Part shown: positions 40,175-49,843 of the stretch, piece after piece
How positions within the stretch are numbered: the stretch's first letter is position 1
Layout of the letters: each line of letters opens with the position of its first letter
Translations under genes and position numbers: made by a program
NCBI GenBank assembly: GCA_028716525.1
Contig: JAQUPQ010000004.1
Coordinates: 1-64,000 of the forward strand
Reading direction: 5' to 3'
Length of the DNA stretch: 64,000 bases
DNA from: Terriglobia bacterium
GTDB lineage: Bacteria > Acidobacteriota > Terriglobia > JAIQFV01
Notes under the pieces: model-generated
Told to the model about the DNA's origin: nothing
Seen by the model: the letters and a program-made list of their open reading frames with translations, nothing else
Database searches by the model: none

Positions 40175-42274
40175 ATGAGAAAATTGTTGTTTTGCGTGGT
40201 CTCATTCTCGATGTTGCTCGGGTCAGCGATGACTGTTCCCGCCGCTCTCAGCGACCAGGTTGTCCATTATCGGATTTCTGCACGGCTGGATACAAAGGCA
40301 AAAGCCGTCATCGGGAGTGAAACCCTGACGTGGCGAAATACATCCGGCGACAACGTCGGCGAGCTCCGATTCCATCTCTATTTAAATGCTTTCAAGAATG
40401 AGAAATCCACGTTCATACGCGAATCGGGAGGCCGGCTTCGAGGGGACACCCTTGAAAAAGGGAAGTGGGGATACATTGATGTCCAGGACATCCGTTTGGC
40501 TTCAGGTTTCGATCTTAAACCCAGCCTCAAGTTCCTTCATCCTGACGACAATAACGCCGATGATCAGACGGTCATGTCCGTGACGCTTCCTCAACCCGTG
40601 GCCCCGGGCCAGTCGGTGGACCTGAAGATCAGCTTTTATTCAAAGCTCCCGCAGGTGTTTGCCCGGAGCGGATATTTCGGCGATTTCTACATGGTGGGCC
40701 AGTGGTTTCCAAAGATCGGAGTTTACGAGCACCCCGGCATGCGATACGCCACTCAGGGCCAGTGGAATTGCCATCAGTATCACGCTATGAGTGAATTTTA
40801 TGCCGACTATGGTTCCTATCAAGTGGATATCACGGTTCCTTCGAATTACGTGGTGGGCGCCACCGGCGTTCAGCAGTCCCACCTTTCGAATCCGGATGGA
40901 ACAACGACCTACACCTTTTCACAGGAAGATGTTCACGATTTTGCCTGGACCGCGGATCCCACTTTCATTCGAGTGGAGCGAACCTTTAAGGCCGACCAAA
41001 TGGTCAGCTCGAAAGAGCTGGAGGATGTGGCTAAGCTCGTGGATCGCCCCGTCGATGAGGTGCGTCTGCAGGATGTGAAAATGATCCTCCTGATTCATCC
41101 CGAACATGCTGCCCAAATCGATCGGCATTTTCGCGCGGTGGAGAACGGCCTCAAGTATTTTGGTTTGTGGTACGGAAAATATCCCTACCCCACGATTACC
41201 GTCGTCGATCCGGCGTACCATGCCGATGGCGCAGCAGGAATGGAATATCCGACCCTCTTCACGGGAGGGACAAGCTGGCTGCCCGATCCTCCTCCCGGCG
41301 AAGTCGAAGGCGTGGTCATTCATGAGTTCGGACATCAGTACTGGTATGGAATGGTGGGGAGCAACGAATTTGAAGAATCCTGGTTGGACGAAGGATTCAA
41401 CACTTATTCTACAGGACGCGTCATCGATACGGCTTATGGCCCGCAATCCTACAAGCTGAATGTAATGGGCATCCCAGTGACTTGGTTGATTTCAGCACTG
41501 AAGTTTGACAACGACGCTCTGAACCGCGGGATCACCCTTTCTTCCACCCGTCGTGACTTTATTGTGCGCAACGCCTGGGACTATTACGACGAATCCAGTT
41601 ACGCCACAAATTCTTACATGCGAACGGCAGCGACTTTGCGCACCCTCCAGCATGTGGTGGGCGACAAGACGTTCGCCAAAATTATGCGCACCTATTTTGA
41701 GCGCTGGCGCTTCAAACATCCCTCCACAAAAGATTTCCGGGCGGTTGTCGATGAGGTGGCCGGTCGTGACATGGGCTGGTTTTTTGATCAATTCGTCTAT
41801 TCCAGTGACGTGCTGGATTATGCCGTGGAGTCCGTCAAGAGCACCAAGGTCCGCCCCGGTCTGGGAATCTTCGATGAGCCCTCGGGCAAGCATTACGAGA
41901 TTACCTCCGACCAACGAGAGAGGCTGGAGAAAAACGCCAAGGACAAGAAAGAGCAGGACATGTATGAATCCGTCGTGACGGTGCGGCGTTTGGGTGGAGT
42001 CATCGCGCCCATGGACGTCCTGGTGGCCTTTGAAAACGGGGAACAGTTCCGAACAACCTTCGACGGGCAGTATCGTTGGGCCCGTTACCGATTTGTCAAA
42101 CCCTCCAAGATTCTGTACGCGCAACTCGATCCGGACCACCACTATCTACTGGATGCGAACTTCAGCAACAACAGTCAAGTACTGGAAGGGCATCGCGGTG
42201 CCGCGGTGAAATGGGGATCGAAATGTCTGTTTTGGATTCAGAATTTCCTGATGGCTTTAATGTCGCTGGTATGA
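40175..42274 (+). CDS. Secreted M1-family metallopeptidase
   Basis: Signal peptide; GMEYPTLFTGG, VVIHEFGHQYWYGMVGSNEFEESWLDEGFNTYS (HEXXH-18-E). Confidence 0.93.
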   Translation: MRKLLFCVVSFSMLLGSAMTVPAALSDQVVHYRISARLDTKAKAVIGSETLTWRNTSGDNVGELRFHLYLNAFKNEKSTFIRESGGRLRGDTLEKGKWGYIDVQDIRLASGFDLKPSLKFLHPDDNNADDQTVMSVTLPQPVAPGQSVDLKISFYSKLPQVFARSGYFGDFYMVGQWFPKIGVYEHPGMRYATQGQWNCHQYHAMSEFYADYGSYQVDITVPSNYVVGATGVQQSHLSNPDGTTTYTFSQEDVHDFAWTADPTFIRVERTFKADQMVSSKELEDVAKLVDRPVDEVRLQDVKMILLIHPEHAAQIDRHFRAVENGLKYFGLWYGKYPYPTITVVDPAYHADGAAGMEYPTLFTGGTSWLPDPPPGEVEGVVIHEFGHQYWYGMVGSNEFEESWLDEGFNTYSTGRVIDTAYGPQSYKLNVMGIPVTWLISALKFDNDALNRGITLSSTRRDFIVRNAWDYYDESSYATNSYMRTAATLRTLQHVVGDKTFAKIMRTYFERWRFKHPSTKDFRAVVDEVAGRDMGWFFDQFVYSSDVLDYAVESVKSTKVRPGLGIFDEPSGKHYEITSDQRERLEKNAKDKKEQDMYESVVTVRRLGGVIAPMDVLVAFENGEQFRTTFDGQYRWARYRFVKPSKILYAQLDPDHHYLLDANFSNNSQVLEGHRGAAVKWGSKCLFWIQNFLMALMSLV

Positions 42275-42350
42275 CCGATGGGACTCAGTAGAAGCTTGGG
42301 TGACCTGTGGAATCGAAAGAACGACAACCCCGATTGATTGGAGCACGCCT

Positions 42351-43346
42351 ATGACTGCGTGGGAAATTTTCCATCAGGGCCGTTATTTTGCCCGGCGTAA
42401 CAAGAAGGTGTGGTTTTTGTTGTGGCTTATGAACGGTTTGATGGCCTCCATCGCGGCATGGCCCGTCTTTAACGCACTCAATTCCGATTTGTCACACAGT
42501 TTGATGGCGGCTCCCATGATGGACCGCTTCAGCATTGACTTTGCCGCCGAATTTCTATTCAAACACCAGGATTCGCTCCCGGCATTGGTTTCGGTGCTTA
42601 CCGTGGTGAGCGTGGTTTACCTGATCCTGACGCTTCTCACCACCGGCGGAACGCTGGCCGTATTTTCAAGCGCCGATCGCCGCTTTAATGCGCCGCTGTT
42701 TTTCCGCGGCTGTAGCGTCTACTTTTGGCGCTTCTTCCGGCTTTTTCTGGTGAGCCTGATTTTCTACGGCGTGCTGGTGGCAGGGTTGAATGCCGCCTTG
42801 AGCGGAGTTGTGGGGAAGGTGACGGCCGGCTGGACGGTTGAAAAGTATGTTCGCTTCACTTCCTGGTCTCGGGTGCTGATCGTGGTCTTTGTGTTCGTGC
42901 TGATCAACATGATCTTCGATTATGCCAAGGTTCGGTTGGTGATCACCGAAGGCCGGTCCGCCATCATGGCGGCGCTCCGATCCATCAAGTTCGTCTTCAA
43001 GAATTTCAGGAAAACCCTGGCGGTTTACATCTATTGCGCTCTGCTCCTGCTGATCCTGGCCTTGATTTATAATCCCTTGGAACAGGCTCTTCCTCAATAC
43101 ACGCGTCGTTGGGTTGTTCTGGTTTTTCTCCTCGGACAGATATTCATTCTGGCTCGGGTTTTTGTCCGCCTCACCTTTTTCTCGAGCGAAGTGTTGCTTT
43201 ATGAAAGCCTGGCGACTCCGAATGCGATTTCGACACCTGTCGAGCCGGCAACGCCTCCAGCAGCCGATCCCACCCCGCCCGGTGAAAGAACATCAGAGGA
43301 ACCGTCCAGCCCTGCGGCTGCTCCTTCACTTGATATTACCCGGTGA
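42351..43346 (+). CDS. Polytopic membrane protein of unknown function
   Basis: Several hydrophobic segments and a Pro-rich C-terminus; start at internal ATG MTAWEIFHQGRYFARR. Confidence 0.75.
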   Translation: MTAWEIFHQGRYFARRNKKVWFLLWLMNGLMASIAAWPVFNALNSDLSHSLMAAPMMDRFSIDFAAEFLFKHQDSLPALVSVLTVVSVVYLILTLLTTGGTLAVFSSADRRFNAPLFFRGCSVYFWRFFRLFLVSLIFYGVLVAGLNAALSGVVGKVTAGWTVEKYVRFTSWSRVLIVVFVFVLINMIFDYAKVRLVITEGRSAIMAALRSIKFVFKNFRKTLAVYIYCALLLLILALIYNPLEQALPQYTRRWVVLVFLLGQIFILARVFVRLTFFSSEVLLYESLATPNAISTPVEPATPPAADPTPPGERTSEEPSSPAAAPSLDITR

Positions 43347-43381
43347 AAATTTGGGAAATCTGACTGCCCTGAATGGTCAAA

Positions 43382-43420
43382 TAAAAAAGCCACGCAGAAA
43401 TGATCGGCTATCCGCGTGGC
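43382..43420 (-). terminator. Rho-independent terminator for the minus-strand gene 43443-44126
   Basis: GCCACGC (43389-43395) pairs with GCGTGGC (43414-43420), followed on the minus strand by a T-run. Confidence 0.7.
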
Positions 43421-43442
43421 GCTTCTCAAGAGAAAATTTTTT

Positions 43443-44126
43443 CTAAAAGTTCAACTTATCTTCGAAGATCATTTTCTTCGGGGCAAAAGAGGCTTGAATT
43501 CGAATGCCCTCCACGGTACTGATGAATTCCACTTCCTTGTCGTTTTCTGTGAAAATGGGCGCGTTGTCGAGAGTCCGAGGAAACTGAAAGATGGCCAGAC
43601 GTGAAGTGGCGCTGGGTGCCTGGTAATCGGTCGCAAAGACCTTGGGTTTACCCTTCACCTGGAGGTAAGTTTTCTTCAATAATTCCTCTTTGTTCGCGCC
43701 TTCAAAGCGGCGATGGAGCTGACCCGTCACCGTAATGAGACACACATCCCCAACGGGCGCCAGAAATTCTTGCAAATCCTCCGGCTTGGCACGGTTCTTG
43801 AGGGAAGCCAGGCGGGCATGAGCCTGGCGCACAGGCATAGCCGAATACCAAGCCACAACGTAATTTGCCATGTTGACGTCGTCGTTGTTCGATTGGCTAC
43901 GGCGACCGCCTGTGGTCGTACTGGAGCCCGGCATTTCAGAATACATCCCAGCAACGGTCGATTGCTGGCTGGCCCAGGGGGATCGATTCAAGATCTGCAT
44001 CGCCTCCTGTTCCGTCCAGTCGGTATACTTCTTGGCTTTCCATGCATCGGCCGCCAGCAGCGACAGGGTCAATCCCAGGATCAGAGTAAGAAACAATAGT
44101 GCCTTCATAGTTCGGGTGTTTTTCAT
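43443..44126 (-). CDS. Secreted/periplasmic protein of unknown function
   Basis: Signal peptide MKNTRTMKALLFLTLILGLTLSLLAADAW; WTEQEAMQILNRSPWA; low-complexity GSSTTTGGRRSQSNND. Confidence 0.75.
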   Translation of the reverse strand: MKNTRTMKALLFLTLILGLTLSLLAADAWKAKKYTDWTEQEAMQILNRSPWASQQSTVAGMYSEMPGSSTTTGGRRSQSNNDDVNMANYVVAWYSAMPVRQAHARLASLKNRAKPEDLQEFLAPVGDVCLITVTGQLHRRFEGANKEELLKKTYLQVKGKPKVFATDYQAPSATSRLAIFQFPRTLDNAPIFTENDKEVEFISTVEGIRIQASFAPKKMIFEDKLNF

Positions 44127-44323
44127 AGGAAATCCTCGTGTCTATTTTAAATGTGGGCAGAAAATGAAGAACCGGAAAAAGCCTCCATGATCAATGTGAA
44201 GAATGATTTCTGACCCGTTCGGAGGATGATACTGCAATCCAACCACTCTGAATTTTAGTGGCTCCGGGGTGAACTTGCAAGAGCGCCGGCGGGAAAAAGG
44301 GTCGATCTCTGTTGGGGGAGTCG

Positions 44324-45898
44324 TTACAGTCGCCGTTCCACATGAGGAAATCGCTCCCAAACCTTGACACCGCAGTAATGGGCTCCTTCACTGCAAATCG
44401 GGAGGATTTGACCGACCCGGACCACACAGGGAGGGCCTAAATACTTGGCCAGCAGAGGATGGACTTGGCGGACCTGGTCCAACTCCTGCATGGAAGCCTC
44501 ATAAATTTCATCCTGGGCATTGAAGCAGGTTCGCATGGTCCACTTGTGGATTAGGTAAAGCAACGAGCCCGATTCAGAAAACCGCAGGGCCTTGGCATTG
44601 GGCAGGAGATAAAGGGCGAATTCCGGAGGAACACCGTGATCAAGCAGGCGGTTCTTGGAGTTCCACAAGAACTCCAAGGTCTGTTCGTAAACCTCCAGGG
44701 CCCTTGAATTGGCCGCGATAAGACGCGGGGTAATGAAATCCGGCTGCCGTGTATCTGTAAACATCATCATGGGTCGCGAACCGGGGACCATGCGATGGCG
44801 TTGATCCTGCGAATCGGCGGTGTGGGAAATCTTCTTGATGAAGGTGTAAGAAGCGTGGTGAAGCGGTTTCATCAGCGGGGCGTGATAAGTCAGGTTCAAC
44901 TTGTCGAGGCGATAGCGGTTCTTGGCAGGGTTGAGCATGGCGTCGATGGCCATGGCGTCGTTCATCTCGCGTCGCGAAACCCCCAACGAATACCTCAAGG
45001 CATTGGCGACTGTGTGCTCGGCATGCGGTGAATAATCCACCAGTTTCGAGACTCTCCCGTCTAATTCCATGTCGAATTCCCGGAGGCTGGCTTGGGCGGA
45101 TCGGCTCACCGCCACAAAGCCCACGGCTTCCGGCGGAAAATTAATGGAACGGAAATTGAATTCCGGCACCTGCTGAATTTCCAGCGGAGCATCTCCAATT
45201 TTTTCAAAGAAAGCCGGATCCACCTTGCGGACGCACTCCACCATTTCGTCGATGACTTGCGTGGTTTCATAGGGTGTATCGCCGGAGTGCATGAGACGCC
45301 GCAGCCGATGAAGCGTAATGCCAGAGATCGTATGCACCATCGACGTGAAAGCCGCAATCGGAATGACATACCGGGCGACTTCAATAGCCTTCTTCTCCGC
45401 GTCCCGTTTGACTTTCTTTTTCTTCTTGTCGCTGGAAGTGGGGTGGAGCTTAAAGATGTCGGACAGAATTTCAAAAGTGTCTTTCTTCAGGAGGTCGCTG
45501 AGCACACGGTAGGAGTCCCAGGCCCGGGTGACGGCCTCTTCATAAATCTGCCGCCCGGTTTCGTCCAGAGGGGGAACGAAAGCCCGAATTTCGTCCAGGC
45601 GCACAAAGCGTTGAGAGGATTGCTCGGAGTTGTAAAAGGGATAATTGTGAAGAAAATTCCAAACAAACTGCCGCGAGATGTTCTCGAGTCCGAATTCGAA
45701 ATGGGGATGCTGATAAACCGTGTGATGGCCGGCGTCGAAAGTCAGCGCCGCGATATGGCTGCGCTGTTCTTCGGTGATTTCCTCGGTTCCGATGACGCGT
45801 GGGGAATAGCAGGTGCGTGCTGCGGCCACGCTGGAATCCAGGGGTCGCTGAAAATAGTTTCGCAGAGTGACTTTGGGTTTTTCCGTCAGGATGCCCAT
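44324..45898 (-). CDS. Tandem-domain ThyX-like protein (FAD-dependent thymidylate synthase family)
   Basis: N-half GHHTVYQHPHFEFGLENISRQFVWNFLHNYPFYNSEQSSQRFV; C-half DSQDQRHRMVPGSRP and ThyX-like C-terminal region. Confidence 0.82.
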   Translation of the reverse strand: MGILTEKPKVTLRNYFQRPLDSSVAAARTCYSPRVIGTEEITEEQRSHIAALTFDAGHHTVYQHPHFEFGLENISRQFVWNFLHNYPFYNSEQSSQRFVRLDEIRAFVPPLDETGRQIYEEAVTRAWDSYRVLSDLLKKDTFEILSDIFKLHPTSSDKKKKKVKRDAEKKAIEVARYVIPIAAFTSMVHTISGITLHRLRRLMHSGDTPYETTQVIDEMVECVRKVDPAFFEKIGDAPLEIQQVPEFNFRSINFPPEAVGFVAVSRSAQASLREFDMELDGRVSKLVDYSPHAEHTVANALRYSLGVSRREMNDAMAIDAMLNPAKNRYRLDKLNLTYHAPLMKPLHHASYTFIKKISHTADSQDQRHRMVPGSRPMMMFTDTRQPDFITPRLIAANSRALEVYEQTLEFLWNSKNRLLDHGVPPEFALYLLPNAKALRFSESGSLLYLIHKWTMRTCFNAQDEIYEASMQELDQVRQVHPLLAKYLGPPCVVRVGQILPICSEGAHYCGVKVWERFPHVERRL

Positions 45899-45982
45899 GA
45901 GTGATGAATGGCTAAGAACGAGATGCTACTTGAGTGCCAAGGAGTCTGCAAGAGGAATCATGTTCGCAAGGACGTTGTGAGT

Positions 45983-47269
45983 TCAGACCAGTGCAGCCCC
46001 GATATCGGTCCGGTAGTGCATGCCCTCAAAATGAATTTCTTTGCACACCTCATAGGCTTGGGCCGCGGCCTGCTTCAATCCGACCCCGCTGGCGGTCACC
46101 CCCAAAACCCGCCCTCCGGATGTTTCAAATTCGCCTTGATCGGAACTCTTCCGTGTTCCGGCATGGAAGACCTTTACATCAGGATGTGCCGTCAGGCCTT
46201 CCAGGCCTTGGATTTGTTTTCCTTTTTCGAATGAACCGGGGTAGCCGCCGCTCGCCAGCACGATGCACACAGAGGATTTCGTGCTCCATGTTGTTTTCAA
46301 TCGGTCCAGCCTTTGCTGCGGAATGGCCTCCAGGATTTCCGCCAGATCACTCTCGAGGCGCATCAGCACAGCCTGGGTCTCGGGATCACCGAAACGACAA
46401 TTGAACTCCAGGACCTGAGGTCCACGGGCGGTGAGCATCAAGCCGAAGTAAAGAATTCCGCGGTACGAGATTCCTTCGGATCGGAGGCCCGAAAAAGTCG
46501 GTTCCACGATGGTTCTCATAATTTGATCGCGCTGGGCGGGCGACAGGATGGAATCATGACTGAACGCGCCCATGCCCCCGGTATTGGGGCCGCGGTCGCC
46601 GTCGAAGACGCGTTTGTGATCCTGCGAGGGCACCATGGGAACCACATGAAGACCATCGCTGAAAACCATGAACGAACATTCACGGCCTTTGAGGCATTCT
46701 TCGATGACCACGCGGGCGCCGGCATCGCCATATATTTTCTCTGTCATGAAATGCAAAAGGGTATCCTGGGCTTCGTTAAAATCCTTCGCCAGGATGACTC
46801 CTTTTCCCGCGGCCAACCCGTCGGCTTTGATAACCCAAGGAAATTCATAACGGCAGCGCTGGATGAAGTCCAAGGCCTGATCGGCCGTATCACACGTGCT
46901 GTAGTCGGCGGTTGGAATATTCCAACGGCTCATGAAATCCTTGGCAAAGATTTTTGAGGATTCCAGACGCGCGGCGGCTTGAGTGGGTCCCACGATGTTC
47001 AGTGATTCCTTTTGAAATGCATCCACCATTCCCGCCGCCAAAGGCGCTTCCGGGCCGACTACCGTGAGATCAATTTGCCGATCTTTCGCAAACCGGCACC
47101 AACCCGAAAATCCTGCCTCTTCATTCAGTGAAACGCACTCCGTTTTGGGTTCGGTGGCGATACCGGCGCTCCCCGGGATACAAACGATTTCATCCACTCG
47201 CGGCGACTGCGCCAGTTTCCACACCAAGGCATGCTCGCGTCCGCCACTTCCTATCACCAATAATTTCAT
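45983..47269 (-). CDS. purD: Phosphoribosylamine--glycine ligase
   Basis: MKLLVIGSGGREHALVWKL, KADGLAAGKGVILA, GPNTGGMGAFS; start trimmed to internal ATG at 47269. Confidence 0.95.
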   Translation of the reverse strand: MKLLVIGSGGREHALVWKLAQSPRVDEIVCIPGSAGIATEPKTECVSLNEEAGFSGWCRFAKDRQIDLTVVGPEAPLAAGMVDAFQKESLNIVGPTQAAARLESSKIFAKDFMSRWNIPTADYSTCDTADQALDFIQRCRYEFPWVIKADGLAAGKGVILAKDFNEAQDTLLHFMTEKIYGDAGARVVIEECLKGRECSFMVFSDGLHVVPMVPSQDHKRVFDGDRGPNTGGMGAFSHDSILSPAQRDQIMRTIVEPTFSGLRSEGISYRGILYFGLMLTARGPQVLEFNCRFGDPETQAVLMRLESDLAEILEAIPQQRLDRLKTTWSTKSSVCIVLASGGYPGSFEKGKQIQGLEGLTAHPDVKVFHAGTRKSSDQGEFETSGGRVLGVTASGVGLKQAAAQAYEVCKEIHFEGMHYRTDIGAALV

Positions 47270-47742
47270 TGTGGATCTCTCGGAAAGAAAAGAATCAAAC
47301 ACGCCAAAGAGACGGCGCAAAACATGTAAAGGATTCGGGCCGAGCCGCCCACCAATACAAACGCCAATCCCAACAAGGCGATCACTTCGCTGATCACGAA
47401 GGCCATCAAAATCAGCCAGCGCACCCGACGCGGCGATCCGGCCGTCGTACCGACGCCCCCTTCGGTGGCGGCTTGCGCCCGATTGATCAAGTTGCGAATC
47501 AGGAGGAGTCCCGCGACACACAATCCTCCAAGGTAGGAGAGGGCCTTGTAAATCTGTTGGAGGTCGTAATCGACATCGGAATGCGTGCGGCTCAAGAATG
47601 TTCCAATGATGGCGTAAAGAACGATCGAGACAAAAATTACCACGAAAACGGCCCGCAGATTACCCAGCCAGGGCGGAGTGGCGCCCCCCGGAACGGAATC
47701 CCTGGAAGGGAGTTGCGGCCCAGCTTGGAAAGAAGTGCTCAT
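47266..47742 (-). CDS. Small multi-TM protein of unknown function
   Basis: Hydrophobic segments NLRAVFVVIFVSIVLYAIIGTFL, ALSYLGGLCVAGLLLIRNLI, WLILMAFVISEVIALLGLAFVLV; ATGA overlap with purD. Confidence 0.65.
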   Translation of the reverse strand: MSTSFQAGPQLPSRDSVPGGATPPWLGNLRAVFVVIFVSIVLYAIIGTFLSRTHSDVDYDLQQIYKALSYLGGLCVAGLLLIRNLINRAQAATEGGVGTTAGSPRRVRWLILMAFVISEVIALLGLAFVLVGGSARILYMFCAVSLACLILFFPRDPQ

Positions 47743-47813
47743 GATGGGTTGGGTTCGAAGGAAAGGACCGACCGGAAAAGACCCTCTCGTCAGCAACGAT
47801 TAACACCGGGCAA

Positions 47814-48641
47814 TCATGAGGGGCGAATCGCAGGTTCGGTCAGCACCTCGTTCAATGCGCCTTGGCGATATCCCTCCAAGTCCAGCGTCACATACTTGAA
47901 GCCCAGCGATTTGAATATGGATGTGAATTGCTTCGCCATTTCAGGCTTCAAAGCACTCGGCATTTCATCGGAGGCGATCTCGATTCGCACCACCTCGCCG
48001 TGGTGCCGCACCCGAACCTGCCGGAACCCGAGACGGTGAAGAGCTTCTTCACCGCGGTCGATGGCTTTCAGTTTGTCCACGGTGACCATCATGCCATACG
48101 GAATTCGTGAAGACAAGCAAGCGGAAGCGGGATGATCCCAGGTTTCCAAATGAAGGGCCCGCGATAGCTCGCGGATTTCCGACTTGCGAAGTTGGGCGTC
48201 GACCAGCGGCGCCGACACGCCGAATTTTCGGGCAGCCTGTTGGCCGGGACGATAATCGCCCAGGTCATCGACGTTGACGCCGTAGGCCACCGTGCGGAAG
48301 CCGCGCTCGGCGGCCATCTGTGTCAATTTTTGGAAAAGCTCGTCCTTGCAAAAGAAACAGCGGTTGGCGGGATTGACGACGTAGTCGGGGTTTTCCATTT
48401 CTTCGGTGCGAATCATTTCGTGTCGAAGACCATAGTTCCCGGCAAAACGCAATGCATCCTCACGTTGAAATGAGGCCAATGACGGGCTGTCGGCGGTGAC
48501 AGCGAGCGCCCGGTCTCCGAGGACCCGATCGGCCACGAATGCTAAAAACGCCGAGTCGACTCCGCCACTGAAGGCAACGATCGTCGATTCCATGCCCCGT
48601 AAGATCTCGTCCAACTTCTTGTATTTTTCGTCAATCGTCAT
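47814..48641 (-). CDS. larE: LarE-type ATP-dependent sacrificial sulfur transferase family protein
   Basis: VAFSGGVDSAFLAFVA PP-loop, NPANRCFFCKDELF, YGVNVDDLGDYRPGQQAARKFGVSAPL, SACLSSRIPYG; start trimmed to MTIDEKYKKLDE. Confidence 0.9.
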   Translation of the reverse strand: MTIDEKYKKLDEILRGMESTIVAFSGGVDSAFLAFVADRVLGDRALAVTADSPSLASFQREDALRFAGNYGLRHEMIRTEEMENPDYVVNPANRCFFCKDELFQKLTQMAAERGFRTVAYGVNVDDLGDYRPGQQAARKFGVSAPLVDAQLRKSEIRELSRALHLETWDHPASACLSSRIPYGMMVTVDKLKAIDRGEEALHRLGFRQVRVRHHGEVVRIEIASDEMPSALKPEMAKQFTSIFKSLGFKYVTLDLEGYRQGALNEVLTEPAIRPS

Positions 48642-48693
48642 GACGTTTGCACACCACCGAACGGATTGTACATGAGAACAAACTCGCTTCCTC

Positions 48694-49809
48694 TCACAAT
48701 TCCACAAGCACCTTTTCCAAAATTTCAATGGATCGAAAATACTCCTCAAGTTCAAGATGTTCCTGGGGAGTGTGGTCCAAGGTGGAATCCCCGGGGCCGT
48801 AAGCCACCATGGGGCAGGTCCAATGCGGCGCCACGACATTCATGTCGCTGGTTCCGGTCTTGACTTTGAATTTTGGATCGCCTCCGGACGAGCGTATCGA
48901 TTTCAGAAAGGCCCTCACCAGGGCATTCGATTTTCCCATTCTGACGGCTGTTTCTTCCCCCGAGAACTGCAATTGACCTTCGCCGGCAATTTCCAGCAGG
49001 TTTCTTTTCAGAGCGGACACATCGAAGCCCACGGGGAGGCGAAATCCCATCCACAGGTCGACGTGTTCATAATTGCCGTCGGAATCGGAGTGAATCCTCC
49101 GAAGCGAGGGGTCCAAGCGCTCAAAACCGCTCTTGCCGGTGTTGAACTCCGCCGCCCCCTGTTGAACGGACTGCCAAAATTCAAAGCCGCGCTCACAGGC
49201 CGATTTGGCACCGCTGGCGGTGTGCGTCATGGGCAGGCGCAGAAAATATTTTGCCAAAAGACGGCCCTTGTAACCCAGCGTGATGGCATCCCAGCCGCTG
49301 GGTTCTCCGTTGATGCAAAAGTCGGGCTGAAATTGCGTCATGGCGTAACGGGCGCCTTTCGAAGTGGCCGCTTCTTCTTCCACCGCACCGATCACAATCA
49401 GGGTCTTTTCCCTGAGTCGGCCGGCTTCCTCGAGCCGGGTGGCAGCGCAGATAAAAGCGCATAGGGTACCCTTGGCATCTACAGCACCACGTCCGTAAAG
49501 TTTGTTGTCTTCAATGCGGACGTCGAACTGACCTCGCACGGTGTCGATATGACCCAAAAAGGCAATGCGTTTTTCTCCGTCTCCCAGTATCCCGACGGCG
49601 TTTCCTACCTCATCGCGGAACGCCCGGAATCCACGGCGGGCCATCTCCTCCACCAGGAATTTGGAAGCGTTCTCTTCTTCCAAAGAGGGGGAATAAATGG
49701 ACACGGCCCCTTGCAGCAGATCCAGTTCTTCGGCTTTCTGCCTGCCATTCACATCGGATACGGAATTTGGAGCCATGGAATTCATAGGATGATCAGTTCG
49801 GCTCCCCAC
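48694..49809 (-). CDS. lysK: LysK-type [amino-group carrier]-lysine/ornithine hydrolase (M20 family)
   Basis: AFLGHIDTVRG, GRGAVDAKGTLCAFI, GAVEEEAATSKGARY, KTGTSDMNVVAPHWTCPMVAYGPGDSTLDHTPQEH. Confidence 0.83.
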   Translation of the reverse strand: MGSRTDHPMNSMAPNSVSDVNGRQKAEELDLLQGAVSIYSPSLEEENASKFLVEEMARRGFRAFRDEVGNAVGILGDGEKRIAFLGHIDTVRGQFDVRIEDNKLYGRGAVDAKGTLCAFICAATRLEEAGRLREKTLIVIGAVEEEAATSKGARYAMTQFQPDFCINGEPSGWDAITLGYKGRLLAKYFLRLPMTHTASGAKSACERGFEFWQSVQQGAAEFNTGKSGFERLDPSLRRIHSDSDGNYEHVDLWMGFRLPVGFDVSALKRNLLEIAGEGQLQFSGEETAVRMGKSNALVRAFLKSIRSSGGDPKFKVKTGTSDMNVVAPHWTCPMVAYGPGDSTLDHTPQEHLELEEYFRSIEILEKVLVEL

Positions 49810-49843
49810 CGGGGTGGGAGCATTCGATCAAGAGCGCCCCGGG

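Noticed and set aside
47270-47521. 84-aa N-terminal extension of purD
   Set aside because: Overlaps the neighbouring membrane protein gene; MKLLVIGSGGREHAL at 47269 is the normal PurD start.
48642-48839. 66-aa N-terminal extension of larE
   Set aside because: Overlaps the lysK 3' end; LarE homology begins at MTIDEKYKKLDE.
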